Assembly: GCA_965658615.1 (NCBI GenBank)
Contig: CBFHSX010000018.1
Location: 1 to 32,849, forward strand
Source of the DNA: UBA8337 sp965658615
Lineage (GTDB): Bacteria > Pseudomonadota > Alphaproteobacteria > RS24
Direction of reading: 5' to 3'
DNA length: 32,849 nucleotides
Every line of letters starts with the position of its first letter. Within the stretch, counting starts at the first letter, position 1. The notes beneath the pieces are model-generated. The model worked only from the letters and a program-made list of their open reading frames with translations. It made no database searches and was not told the DNA's origin. This document shows positions 15,715 to 23,867 of the stretch, one piece after another. The translations under genes were made by a program, and so were the position numbers.

Positions 15715-16086
15715 TTAAACCAGCGCCGCCCCCATCATATACAGGCAATACAGCGTGGCGAACCAAATCAGCGTGCGCAAATAGGGTATAGCCAGCAAAT
15801 AGCTGGCCAGATAGGCGACGCGCAGGCCCAGCCAAATCGTAGCGGCTTCAGCGGCTGCGCCATTGCCCAGCCCCATAATGGCGAGCGGTACAAAGATAAA
15901 CAGGCTTTCCTGCAGGTTGATTTGCGCGCGGCGCGCACGCTTCGCCAAAACGGATTCTTCTGCCGCCGTGTCGCGCACGGAGAACAGGAAAGCGGCGTCA
16001 ACTTCGCCGCGCAATGTGGCAATAATGGTTGGCAGCATCAAATTGATGACCAACAGGATCAATGTAGCAAAAATAATTTCGATCAT
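15715..16086 (-). CDS. MAPEG-family membrane protein
   Basis: MAPEG proteins are small four-helix membrane proteins; eukaryotic members act in eicosanoid and glutathione metabolism, while bacterial roles are mostly unknown. The 123-residue product has the family pattern in RARRAQINLQESLFIFVPLA, where the RAQxNxxES core is characteristic, and four hydrophobic segments. A GAGGGGG ribosome-binding site precedes the ATG at 16086. It is divergent from mgtE across about 118 bases and is a single gene. Glutathione-dependent activity is not established by the sequence. Confidence 0.88.
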   Translation of the reverse strand: MIEIIFATLILLVINLMLPTIIATLRGEVDAAFLFSVRDTAAEESVLAKRARRAQINLQESLFIFVPLAIMGLGNGAAAEAATIWLGLRVAYLASYLLAIPYLRTLIWFATLYCLYMMGAALV

Positions 16087-16204
16087 GGTTTCCCCCTCTA
16101 TTTGGCCGAATCATACGGCTCTTGTATCCTAGGCAGATAATTTTGCTGCGTCATGCGCATTTTTGCGCCATATCTCAAGCAGCAACCCTTTGAAAGGCCT
16201 CGGC

Positions 16205-17593
16205 GTGAACGATACTGTCACACAATCGGTTCAGGAAAACGAGCTTCTCGGTGCTGATATTCTGACCCCCGAGCGCTTTGAAGCGCTGCGGCAATTGGTG
16301 CTGGATGGCGATAAAGAGGCGCTGCTGGCAGACCTCAAAGACCGCCATGAATCCGATATTGCCGAAATAATCACCGTGCTGCAGCCCGATTTGCGGCGCA
16401 ATCTCATCGAGCTGGTCGGAGCCGACTTGCCGCCGGAAGTGTTTGCCGAGCTGGACGATAATATGCGCGATGAGGCGGTGGAGGCGGTCGATACCGATAC
16501 GCTGGTCGCCACTGTGCAGGGCCTCGATAGCGATGACGCGGTGTTTGTGCTCGAGGATATGGATGCGGCCGAGCGCGACGAGGTGCTGCAACAAATCCCG
16601 CGCCCCGAGCGATTGGTGCTGCAACGCGCTTTGGATTATCCCGAGGATAGCGCCGGTCGTCTGATGCAGTCGGAATTTATCGCCGTGCCGCCCTTTTGGA
16701 CGGTCGGCCAAACCATTGATTATCTGCGCGAGACGGACGATCTGCCGGAAGAATTTCTCGAGCTTTATATCACCGACCCGACGCATACGCCGGTCGGTGT
16801 GGTGCATCTCTCGGAGATTTTGCGCGCCCAACGCCCGACCGCTGTTGAGGCGCTGCTGCATGATGATTTTACCATTATCGAGGCAACGACCGACCGCGAG
16901 GATGTGGCGCGGCTGTTTGAACGTTACAATCTGGTCTCTGCGCCCGTGGTCGATGATGACCACAGGCTGATCGGCGTGATTACCGCGGATGACGTGTTCG
17001 AAGTGATTGCCGAGGAAGCCGGGGAGGATATTCTGCGGCTTGGTGGTGTCGGCGATGAGGCGGTAACCGATACGGTGTTCGAAGCGGCGCGCGGGCGCTT
17101 GTCTTGGCTGTTTTTGAACCTTCTGACAGCTATTGCCGCTTCGTTGGTGATCGGCCTGTTTGACGGCTCGATTGAGCAAATGGTGGCCTTGGCCGTGCTG
17201 ATGCCGATCGTTGCATCAATGGGCGGCAATGCGGGCACACAGACATTGACCGTGACTGTGCGCGCGCTGGCGACGCAGGAATTGCTGCCGGTCAATGCAG
17301 CCCGCGTGGTGTATCGCGAACTGGGTATTGGCTTTTTCAACGGCTTTGTCTTTGCCATTGTCGCCGGCATTGTCGGTGCGCTGTGGTTTGGCGACCCGTT
17401 GCTGGGCGGGGTTCTGGCCGCCGCGATGATTGTCAATCTGGTGGTGGCGGCGCTTGCCGGTATCCTCATTCCGATCTCGCTTTACCGCGCCGGTATCGAC
17501 CCGGCCATCGCCTCCAGCGTCTTTGTCACCACGGTCACGGATGTGATCGGGTTTTTTGCTTTTCTTGGTTTTGCGACCATATTTCTGCTGTAA
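16205..17593 (+). CDS. mgtE: Magnesium transporter MgtE
   Basis: MgtE is a homodimeric magnesium channel whose cytoplasmic domain closes the pore when magnesium is high. The 462-residue product has an acidic helical N domain (about 20-130), a CBS pair (about 135-260; PTAVEALLHDDFTIIEA and VSAPVVDDDHRLIGVITADDV) and a five-helix membrane domain from about 290, including MPIVASMGGNAGTQTLTVTVRAL, the family signature near the pore. The start is chosen as GTG at 16205 because GAAAGG lies 7 bases upstream; a TTG 14 codons earlier lacks a site. The Kelch protein gene follows 40 bases later. Confidence 0.93.
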   Translation: MNDTVTQSVQENELLGADILTPERFEALRQLVLDGDKEALLADLKDRHESDIAEIITVLQPDLRRNLIELVGADLPPEVFAELDDNMRDEAVEAVDTDTLVATVQGLDSDDAVFVLEDMDAAERDEVLQQIPRPERLVLQRALDYPEDSAGRLMQSEFIAVPPFWTVGQTIDYLRETDDLPEEFLELYITDPTHTPVGVVHLSEILRAQRPTAVEALLHDDFTIIEATTDREDVARLFERYNLVSAPVVDDDHRLIGVITADDVFEVIAEEAGEDILRLGGVGDEAVTDTVFEAARGRLSWLFLNLLTAIAASLVIGLFDGSIEQMVALAVLMPIVASMGGNAGTQTLTVTVRALATQELLPVNAARVVYRELGIGFFNGFVFAIVAGIVGALWFGDPLLGGVLAAAMIVNLVVAALAGILIPISLYRAGIDPAIASSVFVTTVTDVIGFFAFLGFATIFLL

Positions 17594-17633
17594 TTGGCAG
17601 ACAAATTAGTAGCTCTTTAGCGATAGGAACCCT

Positions 17634-18560
17634 ATGCGATATTTTCTGGCCCTCAGCTTCGCGCTTATCACCTCGGTCTCGATCGCTGCGGCTGAATGGC
17701 GGCGCGGCAGTGAATTGCCCACCGCCGTGCCGGATGCGGTGGCGGCGGAAATGGACGGCAAGCTGTTTGTCATGAGCGGCAAGGTCGGGCAGGGCTTTCG
17801 CAGCTTTTTCGAGCAATATGATTTGGCCAATGATGGCTGGCGACCGCTGACCCCGATGCCGGTGGCGCTGTCGCAATTCGCACTGACGGCGGGCACGGGG
17901 CGGGTTTTCGTCACGGGCGGGCGCGATAATCGCAATGCCAAAATCACCGATGATTTTTGGATGTATGCCCCCGATACGGCGATCTGGCTGGAGCTCGGCA
18001 ATCTGCCGACGCCGCGCGCTGACCATATTAGTGTGTTTGACGGCCAACGTCTGTTTCTGTTTGGCGGTATTGGCCGCGATGCGGCGCGGGTGCAGAGCTA
18101 TAATATGCAGACCGGCAAATGGTCGAATTGGAAAAATCCGATGCCGGTCGCGGTTTCGGCTGCTGCTGCGACACGTTATGGCGATGAGGTGATTATCGCC
18201 GGGGGGCAAGATCAGCGCGGTCGGCCGGTGAAAAATGTGCAGGCGTTTCATCTGAAGACCGGCATATGGCGGCAATTGCCGCGGCTGCCGCTGGCTGTGA
18301 CAGGCGGGGCTTTGGGTGTGCTGCAGGATGGCTTGCATTTCGCCGGTGGGTTTTCGCAAGGCCAGGGCAGGGTTTTGGATAGCCATAATCGTCTGGTCGG
18401 GCAACGCTGGCAACGCCGTGACCCGATGCCGGCGGGCGGGCGCCACCGCATGGCCTATCATGCGGGCGACGGGCAATTCACCCTGATCGGCGGCGCCATT
18501 GGCGGCGGATTTTACGCTATGTTCACCCCCTCCAACCGCGTCAGTATTTATCGCCCATGA
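17634..18560 (+). CDS. Exported Kelch-repeat protein
   Basis: The 308-residue protein begins with a signal peptide (MRYFLALSFALITSVSIAAA) and should act in the periplasm. The rest consists of Kelch-type blades, seen as repeating units with paired glycines and downstream W/Y residues: VFVTGGRDN, LFLFGGIGRD, VIIAGGQDQRG, LHFAGGFSQG and FTLIGGAIGGG. This predicts a six-bladed beta propeller. Relatives include sialic acid mutarotase NanM, but no catalytic residue set can be confirmed. AGGAAC precedes the ATG. The stop overlaps the DUF1489 start by 4 bases (ATGA), and mgtE lies just upstream on the same strand. Confidence 0.82.
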   Translation: MRYFLALSFALITSVSIAAAEWRRGSELPTAVPDAVAAEMDGKLFVMSGKVGQGFRSFFEQYDLANDGWRPLTPMPVALSQFALTAGTGRVFVTGGRDNRNAKITDDFWMYAPDTAIWLELGNLPTPRADHISVFDGQRLFLFGGIGRDAARVQSYNMQTGKWSNWKNPMPVAVSAAAATRYGDEVIIAGGQDQRGRPVKNVQAFHLKTGIWRQLPRLPLAVTGGALGVLQDGLHFAGGFSQGQGRVLDSHNRLVGQRWQRRDPMPAGGRHRMAYHAGDGQFTLIGGAIGGGFYAMFTPSNRVSIYRP

Positions 18561-18976
18561 CGGTTCATCTGGTAAAATTATGCGTCGGTGCCGATGATAT
18601 TGGCGATTTGGTGCGCTGGCAGACCCATTTACAAACCACTTATGGCAAAGTGTTTCACACCACGCGCATGGTGCCGAAGCGCGAGGCTGATTTATTGGAA
18701 GGCGGCTCTATTTATTGGGTGATTAAGCGGCAAATCCGTGTCCGTCAGCGGATTATCGATATTGAGCCCTTTACCGATGGGCAAGGCATTCGACGCTGCC
18801 ATTTGCATCTCGACCCTGAATTGGTGCATACGCGGTTGCAAGCGCGGCGTCCGTTTCAGGGCTGGCGCTATTTGCCGCCGGAGGACGCGCCGGTCGACGC
18901 ACCGACCAATATTGAAATGGATGCGGATATGCCGGAAGAGCTGAAAGCCGAGCTGAGCGAATTGGGCCTGCTTTAA
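18557..18976 (+). CDS. DUF1489-family protein
   Basis: This 139-residue cytoplasmic protein matches the DUF1489 pattern by eye: it starts MTVHLVKLCVGADDIGDL, contains YWVIKRQIRVRQRIIDI and CHLHLDP, and has a C-terminal FQGWRYLPPEDAP segment. The family is widespread in Alphaproteobacteria and has no established function that I know. It is translationally coupled to the Kelch gene and ends one base short of the panC stop on the other strand, so no room is left for a terminator. Confidence 0.82.
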   Translation: MTVHLVKLCVGADDIGDLVRWQTHLQTTYGKVFHTTRMVPKREADLLEGGSIYWVIKRQIRVRQRIIDIEPFTDGQGIRRCHLHLDPELVHTRLQARRPFQGWRYLPPEDAPVDAPTNIEMDADMPEELKAELSELGLL

Positions 18977-18977
18977 T

Positions 18978-19820
18978 CTATCGCGCCGGCATATTATCAA
19001 GCAGGCGCACCGCGCCGAGCCGCGCCGTAATCAAGGCGCGGCGGCTTGTGGTCTGCGCCGTCACCGGCCCCAATGTCTCGGCATCACGAATAGTCGCGTA
19101 ATCGACGCTGCTGAAACCCGCTTCAAGCAGGGCGGCTTGCGCTTCAGCCTCGGCCTCGGCGATAGGCAGGGGGCTGTCTGCCATGGCTTTCAATATGACA
19201 TTCAGCTTACCGGCGATGGGGCGTTGCGCGGCACTGAGATAAACATTGCGCGATGACATGGCCAGCCCGTCTGCCTCGCGGATAATCGGCGCGCCCAGGA
19301 TTGTCACAGGCAGGTCGAGATCGGCTGCCATGCGGCGAATGACCATAAGTTGTTGGAAATCTTTCTCGCCGAAAATCGCCATATCGGTCTGGCTTTGCGT
19401 CAGCAGCTTGCAGACAATCAGCGCCACACCGGCAAAGAAATGCGGCCGCTCATCGCTTTCCAGACCAAGCGCCGGGCCTTGCATCGCAATCGCCGTGGCG
19501 AAGCCCTGCGGGTACATTTCGGCCGCGCTTGGGGCAAATACCGCATCTGCTTGGGTGTTGGCGAGGGCCGCCAAATCAGCCGCTTCCTGACGCGGATAAG
19601 TGTCGAGGTCTTCATGCGCGGCAAATTGCGTCGGGTTGACGAATATCGATACGATAATGCGGTCGGTACCGGCTTGGTTGATGGCCGCGACCAGCGATAA
19701 ATGCCCGTCATGCAGCGCGCCCATGGTCGGCACCAGACCAACCGTCAGCCCTTCGGCCTTCCACGCAGCCACTTGGCGGCGCATATCGGCAATTGTGCGG
19801 AATAGAGGTGTATCTGCCAT
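18978..19820 (-). CDS. panC: Pantothenate synthetase
   Basis: PanC joins pantoate and beta-alanine using ATP, the last step of vitamin B5 synthesis. The 280-residue protein has the nucleotidyltransferase motif PTMGALHDGHLSLV (residues 31-44, with the HxGH signature), SIFVNPTQF, GEKDFQQL and the KMSKS-like MSSRNVYLS. It is the last gene of the minus-strand group SDR - aldehyde dehydrogenase remnant - panC; only one base separates its ATG from the stop of the 43-codon remnant. panB and panD are not in the window. Confidence 0.96.
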   Translation of the reverse strand: MADTPLFRTIADMRRQVAAWKAEGLTVGLVPTMGALHDGHLSLVAAINQAGTDRIIVSIFVNPTQFAAHEDLDTYPRQEAADLAALANTQADAVFAPSAAEMYPQGFATAIAMQGPALGLESDERPHFFAGVALIVCKLLTQSQTDMAIFGEKDFQQLMVIRRMAADLDLPVTILGAPIIREADGLAMSSRNVYLSAAQRPIAGKLNVILKAMADSPLPIAEAEAEAQAALLEAGFSSVDYATIRDAETLGPVTAQTTSRRALITARLGAVRLLDNMPAR

Positions 19821-19821
19821 T

Positions 19822-19953
19822 TTAGCTACCGGTTTTGAGGTGAAAACTCATCGGCCGCGTTAATTGCTTATAGCCGATTTTTGACAGGCCGGCCCCGCAT
19901 TCGGCAAAGACTGACCCGTCAATCGGGCTGATAATCTGAACCGTGTCACCCAT
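19822..19953 (-). pseudogene. Micro-ORF, remnant of an aldehyde dehydrogenase with an internal deletion
   Basis: This 43-codon ORF starts in a TAATG overlap with the SDR stop and ends one base before the panC ATG. Its first part, VQIISPIDGSVFAE, resembles the extreme N-terminus of aldehyde dehydrogenases. Its second part, GLSKIGYKQLTRPMSFHLKT, resembles the extreme C-terminus of the same group, where sequences of the type LSxLGYxxLTRPKSFHLK are common. The simplest reading is that about 1.2-1.4 kb of a roughly 450-480-residue enzyme was lost in frame, leaving both ends and the coupled spacing. The product cannot be an active dehydrogenase. Family assignment is from memory of motifs and was not searched. 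Confidence 0.6.
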
Positions 19954-20744
19954 TACGGCGTGTCACTTCCATTGCGGTCATCGACAAGATAGCTGGCAGA
20001 AATACCGCCATCAGCGCGATAAACGCCGCCGGTTTGCCAGCCTGCGCCATCGGATAAAAGGAAGCACACCAAAGCGGCGATTTCCTCCGGTCGGCCGAGA
20101 CGCCCCATGGGGATGTGCTTGCGCCGTGTCTGCCATTTTTCGGTACTGTCAAAATAATGCGCCGTGCGCTCGGTCAACACCGGCCCCGGTGCGACGCAAT
20201 TGGCGCGAATATTATCGCGTGCATAAGTCATGGCAATTTCGCGTGTCATGGCCTCGAGCGCACCCTTGCTGGTCGTATAGGCGATTTGCGGATTGGCTGA
20301 CGCGCTATGCGCCACAACTGATGACAGCGTCACCAGTGCCCCGCTTTGCTGCGCAATCAAATGCGGCAGGGCGGCTTTATAAAGCCGAAACGTGCCGCTC
20401 AGATTGACGTTTAATGTCTCGTGCCAGCTTGCCATCGGCGTATTGAGGGGAGTTGTGTCATCTTCTGCCAGCATGGCGTGATTGGCGACCACGCCATCCA
20501 ACCCGTCAAGTTCCTCAATGGCTTGCGCCACCATGTCTTGCGTCGCCTCATCATCGCTCAGATCAGCAGCTACGGCACAGGCCGGAACCGTGTCGTCCAG
20601 CACAGACAGCGCCGCTGCCGCCAATTCGGGCGTGCGCTCGGCCAAAGCCAAATGCGCGCCTTGCGCTTGGGCAAGCACGGCCATAGCGCGGCCCAGCCCG
20701 CCATTGGCTCCGGTTATCAGAATTTTTTTACCTGTCAGCGACAT
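19953..20744 (-). CDS. Short-chain dehydrogenase/reductase
   Basis: A classical SDR of 263 residues. The NAD(P)-binding motif is TGANGGLGRA at 11-20, the NxxG region appears as VVANHAML, and the catalytic residues are the serine in TLSSVVAH (about 141-142), Y156 and K160 in YTTSK. The C-terminal part has GRPEEIAALVCFLLSDGAGWQTGGVYRADGG in the usual place. Substrate is unknown; the coupled aldehyde dehydrogenase remnant suggests an alcohol-to-aldehyde-to-acid pathway in an ancestor. AAGG lies 7 bases before the ATG. It is divergent from mipZ. Confidence 0.9.
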   Translation of the reverse strand: MSLTGKKILITGANGGLGRAMAVLAQAQGAHLALAERTPELAAAALSVLDDTVPACAVAADLSDDEATQDMVAQAIEELDGLDGVVANHAMLAEDDTTPLNTPMASWHETLNVNLSGTFRLYKAALPHLIAQQSGALVTLSSVVAHSASANPQIAYTTSKGALEAMTREIAMTYARDNIRANCVAPGPVLTERTAHYFDSTEKWQTRRKHIPMGRLGRPEEIAALVCFLLSDGAGWQTGGVYRADGGISASYLVDDRNGSDTP

Positions 20745-20773
20745 ACTTCTACCTTACCCGCAAACTGAACTGC

Positions 20774-20805
20774 TTGCAGCGAAATCTCGGAATCGGGTTT
20801 ATAAT
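20774..20805 (+). promoter_or_regulatory. Likely promoter for mipZ, with a shared -10 region
   Basis: A perfect TATAAT (20800-20805) lies about 30 bases before the mipZ start; the nearest -35 candidate is TTGCAG (20774-20779) at a long 20-bp spacing. On the opposite strand, the overlapping TATAAA (20803-20798) could serve the divergent SDR gene, so the two genes may compete for one -10 region. The -35 assignments are weak. Confidence 0.4.
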
Positions 20806-20833
20806 CAATTGACCCAAAAATGAAGGAAAACTT

Positions 20834-21739
20834 TTGCAAGAAGACGCCCCCATGCCGGTTGACACACCACACGACGAGCCTCTCTACAGCGAGGGCGACA
20901 GCGCGCTTGACGATGCCGATAGTCTTACGCCCCCGCATGTTATTGTGGTCGGTAATGAAAAAGGCGGTGCCGGTAAAACCACTGTCTGCATGCATATTAA
21001 GGCGGCCCTGCAAGCGGCCGGCAAGTCGGTCGGCACAATTGACCTTGATTTGCGGCAGCGCTCGCTGACCCGCTATATGGAAAACCGCACGACTTTTATC
21101 GGTCGCCGCGATTTGATGCTGGCCGAGCATGTGGCGCTGGAGGCCTCGACACAAGGCGATATGCAAGCCCGCCAAACCGAAGAGGCCGAAGCTTTTGTGA
21201 CGGCGCTGGGCAGTCTGCGGGCGCGGCATGATTTCGTCATTATTGATTGCCCGGGCAATGACAGCTATTTGTCGCGCCTGGCGCATGCCTCGGCCGATAC
21301 GCTGATCACGCCGATGAATGAGAGCTTTGTCGATCTCGACTTGCTGGCGAGGGTCAATCCGGAAACACTGGCAGTGGAATCGCCGAGCATTTACGCCGAA
21401 ATGGTTTGGTCGTGTCGCCAAGCCCGCGCGCAAGCGCATGGCACGCCAATCGATTGGGTGGTGCTACGGAACCGCACCAGCCATATTCATGCCAAAAACC
21501 GCAAGCGCATCGAGGCGGCACTCGACGAGTTGAGCCGTCGATTGAGCTTTCGCGAGGTCGATGGCCTTTCCGAGCGCGTGGTGTTTCGTGAGATGTTTCC
21601 CGCCGGTTTGACGCTGCTTGACCTGACCGATGAGGAAGCCGGACAAAGCCTGACCATGAGCCATGTCGCAGCGCGGGCCGAAGTTCAGGCGCTGGTCAAA
21701 GCCTTGAATTTGCCCGGGCTGGAAAGCGACGTGGTCTGA
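20834..21739 (+). CDS. mipZ: Division-plane positioning ATPase MipZ (ParA/MinD superfamily)
   Basis: MipZ forms polar gradients through ParB and blocks FtsZ ring assembly away from midcell in Alphaproteobacteria lacking Min. The 301-residue protein has VIVVGNEKGGAGKTT with the deviant Walker motif at 43-49, then IDLDLRQRSLTRYMENR, IIDCPGNDSYLSRLAH and TPMNESFVDLDLL, all close to Caulobacter MipZ as I remember it. The TTG start at 20834 has AAGGA 6 bases upstream; an ATG six codons later has none. An acidic extension of about 34 residues precedes the ATPase core. Its stop overlaps the DnaJ-domain gene (TGATG). Confidence 0.92.
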   Translation: MQEDAPMPVDTPHDEPLYSEGDSALDDADSLTPPHVIVVGNEKGGAGKTTVCMHIKAALQAAGKSVGTIDLDLRQRSLTRYMENRTTFIGRRDLMLAEHVALEASTQGDMQARQTEEAEAFVTALGSLRARHDFVIIDCPGNDSYLSRLAHASADTLITPMNESFVDLDLLARVNPETLAVESPSIYAEMVWSCRQARAQAHGTPIDWVVLRNRTSHIHAKNRKRIEAALDELSRRLSFREVDGLSERVVFREMFPAGLTLLDLTDEEAGQSLTMSHVAARAEVQALVKALNLPGLESDVV

Positions 21740-22188
21740 TGGGGTATTTTCTGCTCGGTGCGATTGTTTTGCTGCTCGGGCTGCTTTTGCTTTCCATGCT
21801 GCGCGATCTGAAGGCGCGCAGCTTGCGCCTTATCGGTCTCGCGGTTCTGTTTGCGCTGGCGGCCACGGCGCTGTTGGTCTTTGTCGTCAGTGGGCGCTAT
21901 GGTTTCGCCGCACCGGCCGGCGCGGTGGCGCTATGGGTGATGCGCGCTTACCTATTGGCGCGCCAAATCAAATCGACGGGTCAGGCCTCAGATGTGCCGA
22001 CAGCCAAAAATGCGCCGATGAGCCGCGATGAAGCGCTGGAGATCTTGGGCCTTGATGCATCTGCCGATGTGCAAGCCATTGAGGATGCCTATAAAACCCT
22101 GATTATGAAGAACCATCCCGACCAAGGCGGCACGGATTGGCTGGCCGCGCGGCTGAATGAGGCGCGTCAGATATTGCTCGACGATTAG
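21739..22188 (+). CDS. Membrane-anchored DnaJ-domain protein
   Basis: The 149-residue product has two hydrophobic segments at its N-terminus (about 3-20 and 31-51, possibly a third at 56-75) and a C-terminal J domain from about residue 94, with the essential HPD at 126-128 (MKNHPDQGG). The layout resembles Pam18/TIM14 and DjlA-like co-chaperones that recruit DnaK to the membrane. It is coupled to mipZ, a neighbour pair I recall from other Alphaproteobacteria. The J domain is short and ends soon after helix IV, typical of the group. The client is unknown. Confidence 0.85.
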   Translation: MGYFLLGAIVLLLGLLLLSMLRDLKARSLRLIGLAVLFALAATALLVFVVSGRYGFAAPAGAVALWVMRAYLLARQIKSTGQASDVPTAKNAPMSRDEALEILGLDASADVQAIEDAYKTLIMKNHPDQGGTDWLAARLNEARQILLDD

Positions 22189-22191
22189 TTT

Positions 22192-23355
22192 TTATTGCGG
22201 GGAAATGGCCATGCAGCCGGGTGATATCTCGCGCAATTTATCGCACAGGGCCAGCGCTTGATTTTCCGACAAATTGGCAAAGCGCGCGCGGTAAATCGGT
22301 CGACCGTTTTTCTCCGCCGGTTCAGTATGCGCTTCTGCGCCGCCCAATTGCGGCCCCAATACCCGCCTGACACGCTGCAATTGGCTGCGCGCATGGTTGG
22401 AGGCTGAATAAGCCCCGACCTGAATTTTCCAATCCTTAGGCAGGCCGGCCAGATCCATACCCTTATTGGGCTGCGCCAGTTTTTCTACCGGCGTGTCGAG
22501 CCATTGCGCGGCCAGATGGAGCTTCTCGGCAGCGGGGGTTTGGGGCTCGAATGCCGACGCACGCGGCAGGCTGCGCTCGGCCAATGAAATTGCCTGATTA
22601 TCGCGCATGCCGGATGATGTGCCGCCAATCACCACAACGATGACGCGCTTGCCATCGCGCTGCACGGCGGTGGCGATATTATAGCCGGACGCGCGAATAT
22701 AGCCGGTCTTCATGCCCAGCGCGCCGGGCAAGCGGCGCATGACGCGATTATGCGACCGATAGGTTTTGCCGTTCCACTCAAAGCTTTGGCTTTGCCAGAC
22801 CCGCTCAAAATGTGGGAAACGCTCGAGCAGCGCCTGCGCCAGCCGCGCCATGTCGCGCGCCGTGCTTTGCTGTCGCCAATGATACAGGCCCGATGCATTG
22901 GTGAATTTCGTGTCATACAGGCCGAGACGGCGCGCCGTCGTGCTCATGCGGCGGGCAAATTTTGCCTCCGATCCGGAAATATGCTCGGCCACGGCAGTGG
23001 CGACATCATTGGCTGATTTGACAATCAGGGCCCGCATGGCAGTGCCGGCATCAATGCGGCTGCCACGGCGCAGCCCCAGCTTGCTGGCCGGTTGGCGCGA
23101 TGCATTGCGCGAGACATATATCGGCGTATCGTGCTTCAGGCGGCCTTTTTCGATTTCTTCCATCATCAAATAGACGGTCATCAGCTTGGTCAGACTGGCC
23201 GGATAACGCTGCTGATGCGCCCGATATTGCTGCAATGTGCGCCCTGATGTCGCGTCAATGACGATTGAAGAAAAAGGTGCAGCATTGGCAATAGCGGGTA
23301 AAGCCCATAAAAAACATAGGCTTAGCAGGGTTTTGAGAGCCAAAATGCGGGTCAC
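22192..23355 (-). CDS. D-alanyl-D-alanine carboxypeptidase with C-terminal SPOR domain
   Basis: A class C-type low-mass penicillin-binding protein (DacA/DacC fold) that trims the terminal D-Ala of peptidoglycan stem peptides in the periplasm. I start it at GTG 23355 because AAAGG lies 7 bases upstream, and the protein then begins with a clean signal peptide (MTRILALKTLLSLCFLWALP..ANA). An ATG five codons earlier overlaps that ribosome-binding site. The active-site motifs are SLTK (serine at about 54), SAN (114-116) and KTG (216-218). The last 75 or so residues (WKIQVGAYSASNHARSQL..) form a SPOR domain, which binds denuded septal glycan, so the enzyme likely works at division sites. Confidence 0.92.
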   Translation of the reverse strand: MTRILALKTLLSLCFLWALPAIANAAPFSSIVIDATSGRTLQQYRAHQQRYPASLTKLMTVYLMMEEIEKGRLKHDTPIYVSRNASRQPASKLGLRRGSRIDAGTAMRALIVKSANDVATAVAEHISGSEAKFARRMSTTARRLGLYDTKFTNASGLYHWRQQSTARDMARLAQALLERFPHFERVWQSQSFEWNGKTYRSHNRVMRRLPGALGMKTGYIRASGYNIATAVQRDGKRVIVVVIGGTSSGMRDNQAISLAERSLPRASAFEPQTPAAEKLHLAAQWLDTPVEKLAQPNKGMDLAGLPKDWKIQVGAYSASNHARSQLQRVRRVLGPQLGGAEAHTEPAEKNGRPIYRARFANLSENQALALCDKLREISPGCMAISPQ

Positions 23356-23457
23356 GGAATCACCTTTCATGAGCCAATCATAGCAACGCTAACTGGTGAT
23401 GTGAAACGAACAGACTAAATCATAAGTGATTGGGACATTTATGCCTAAGGGTTTTCC

Positions 23458-23487
23458 TTGAAAACAAATCCGACACAGAAGTAAACT
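23458..23487 (+). promoter_or_regulatory. Possible promoter for clpS-clpA
   Basis: TTGAAA (23458-23463) is followed after 18 bp by TAAACT (23482-23487). If used, transcription would start at about 23494, exactly at the first ATG of clpS, which would make that start leaderless, or leave a 30-base leader before the ATG at 23524. The match is moderate. Confidence 0.3.
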
Positions 23488-23493
23488 TGGCAC

Positions 23494-23850
23494 ATGACAC
23501 AGAAATGGCAGATTTCAGAGCGTATGCAGAATGAAGACCGGTCGGGGGGCGATGATGACGGCACCGGCACGGTTACCCTGACGCGCACCAAGACCAAAAA
23601 GCCGTCAATGTATAAAGTGCTGATACTCAACGATGATTACACGCCGATGGAATTCGTCGTCTATGTTCTGCAGCGTTTTTTCTCCAAGAGTGCCGAAGAT
23701 GCAACCAAAATCATGCTGCATGTGCACCAAAATGGGGTCGGTATTTGCGGCGTCTTTACATATGAAGTTGCGGAAACCAAAGTGACACAAGTTATGGATA
23801 TGGCACGCCAGCATGACCACCCGCTGCAGTGCACAATGGAAAAAGATTAG
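23494..23850 (+). CDS. clpS: ATP-dependent Clp protease adaptor ClpS
   Basis: ClpS delivers N-degron substrates to the ClpAP protease. The 118-residue product has a disordered charged N-terminus followed by the core MYKVLILNDDYTPMEFVVYVL, where the NDD and TPM residues form the N-end-rule pocket, then MLHVHQNGVGICGVFTYEVAETKV. An ATG at 23524 (MQNEDRSGG) is an alternative start; neither has a strong Shine-Dalgarno site. clpA follows after 17 bases, the usual partner arrangement. The divergent carboxypeptidase gene lies upstream. Confidence 0.95.
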   Translation: MTQKWQISERMQNEDRSGGDDDGTGTVTLTRTKTKKPSMYKVLILNDDYTPMEFVVYVLQRFFSKSAEDATKIMLHVHQNGVGICGVFTYEVAETKVTQVMDMARQHDHPLQCTMEKD

Positions 23851-23867
23851 ATTTATAGGAGCACAAT

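Noticed and set aside
16087..16204. Magnesium-responsive (M-box type) leader before mgtE
   Set aside because: The spacer is about 118 bases and shares its start with the divergent MAPEG gene; I see no conserved riboswitch elements, so it is not supported.
16175..17179. 334-codon minus-strand frame opposite mgtE
   Set aside because: Shadow of mgtE in the complementary frame; composition is atypical and no motif is visible.
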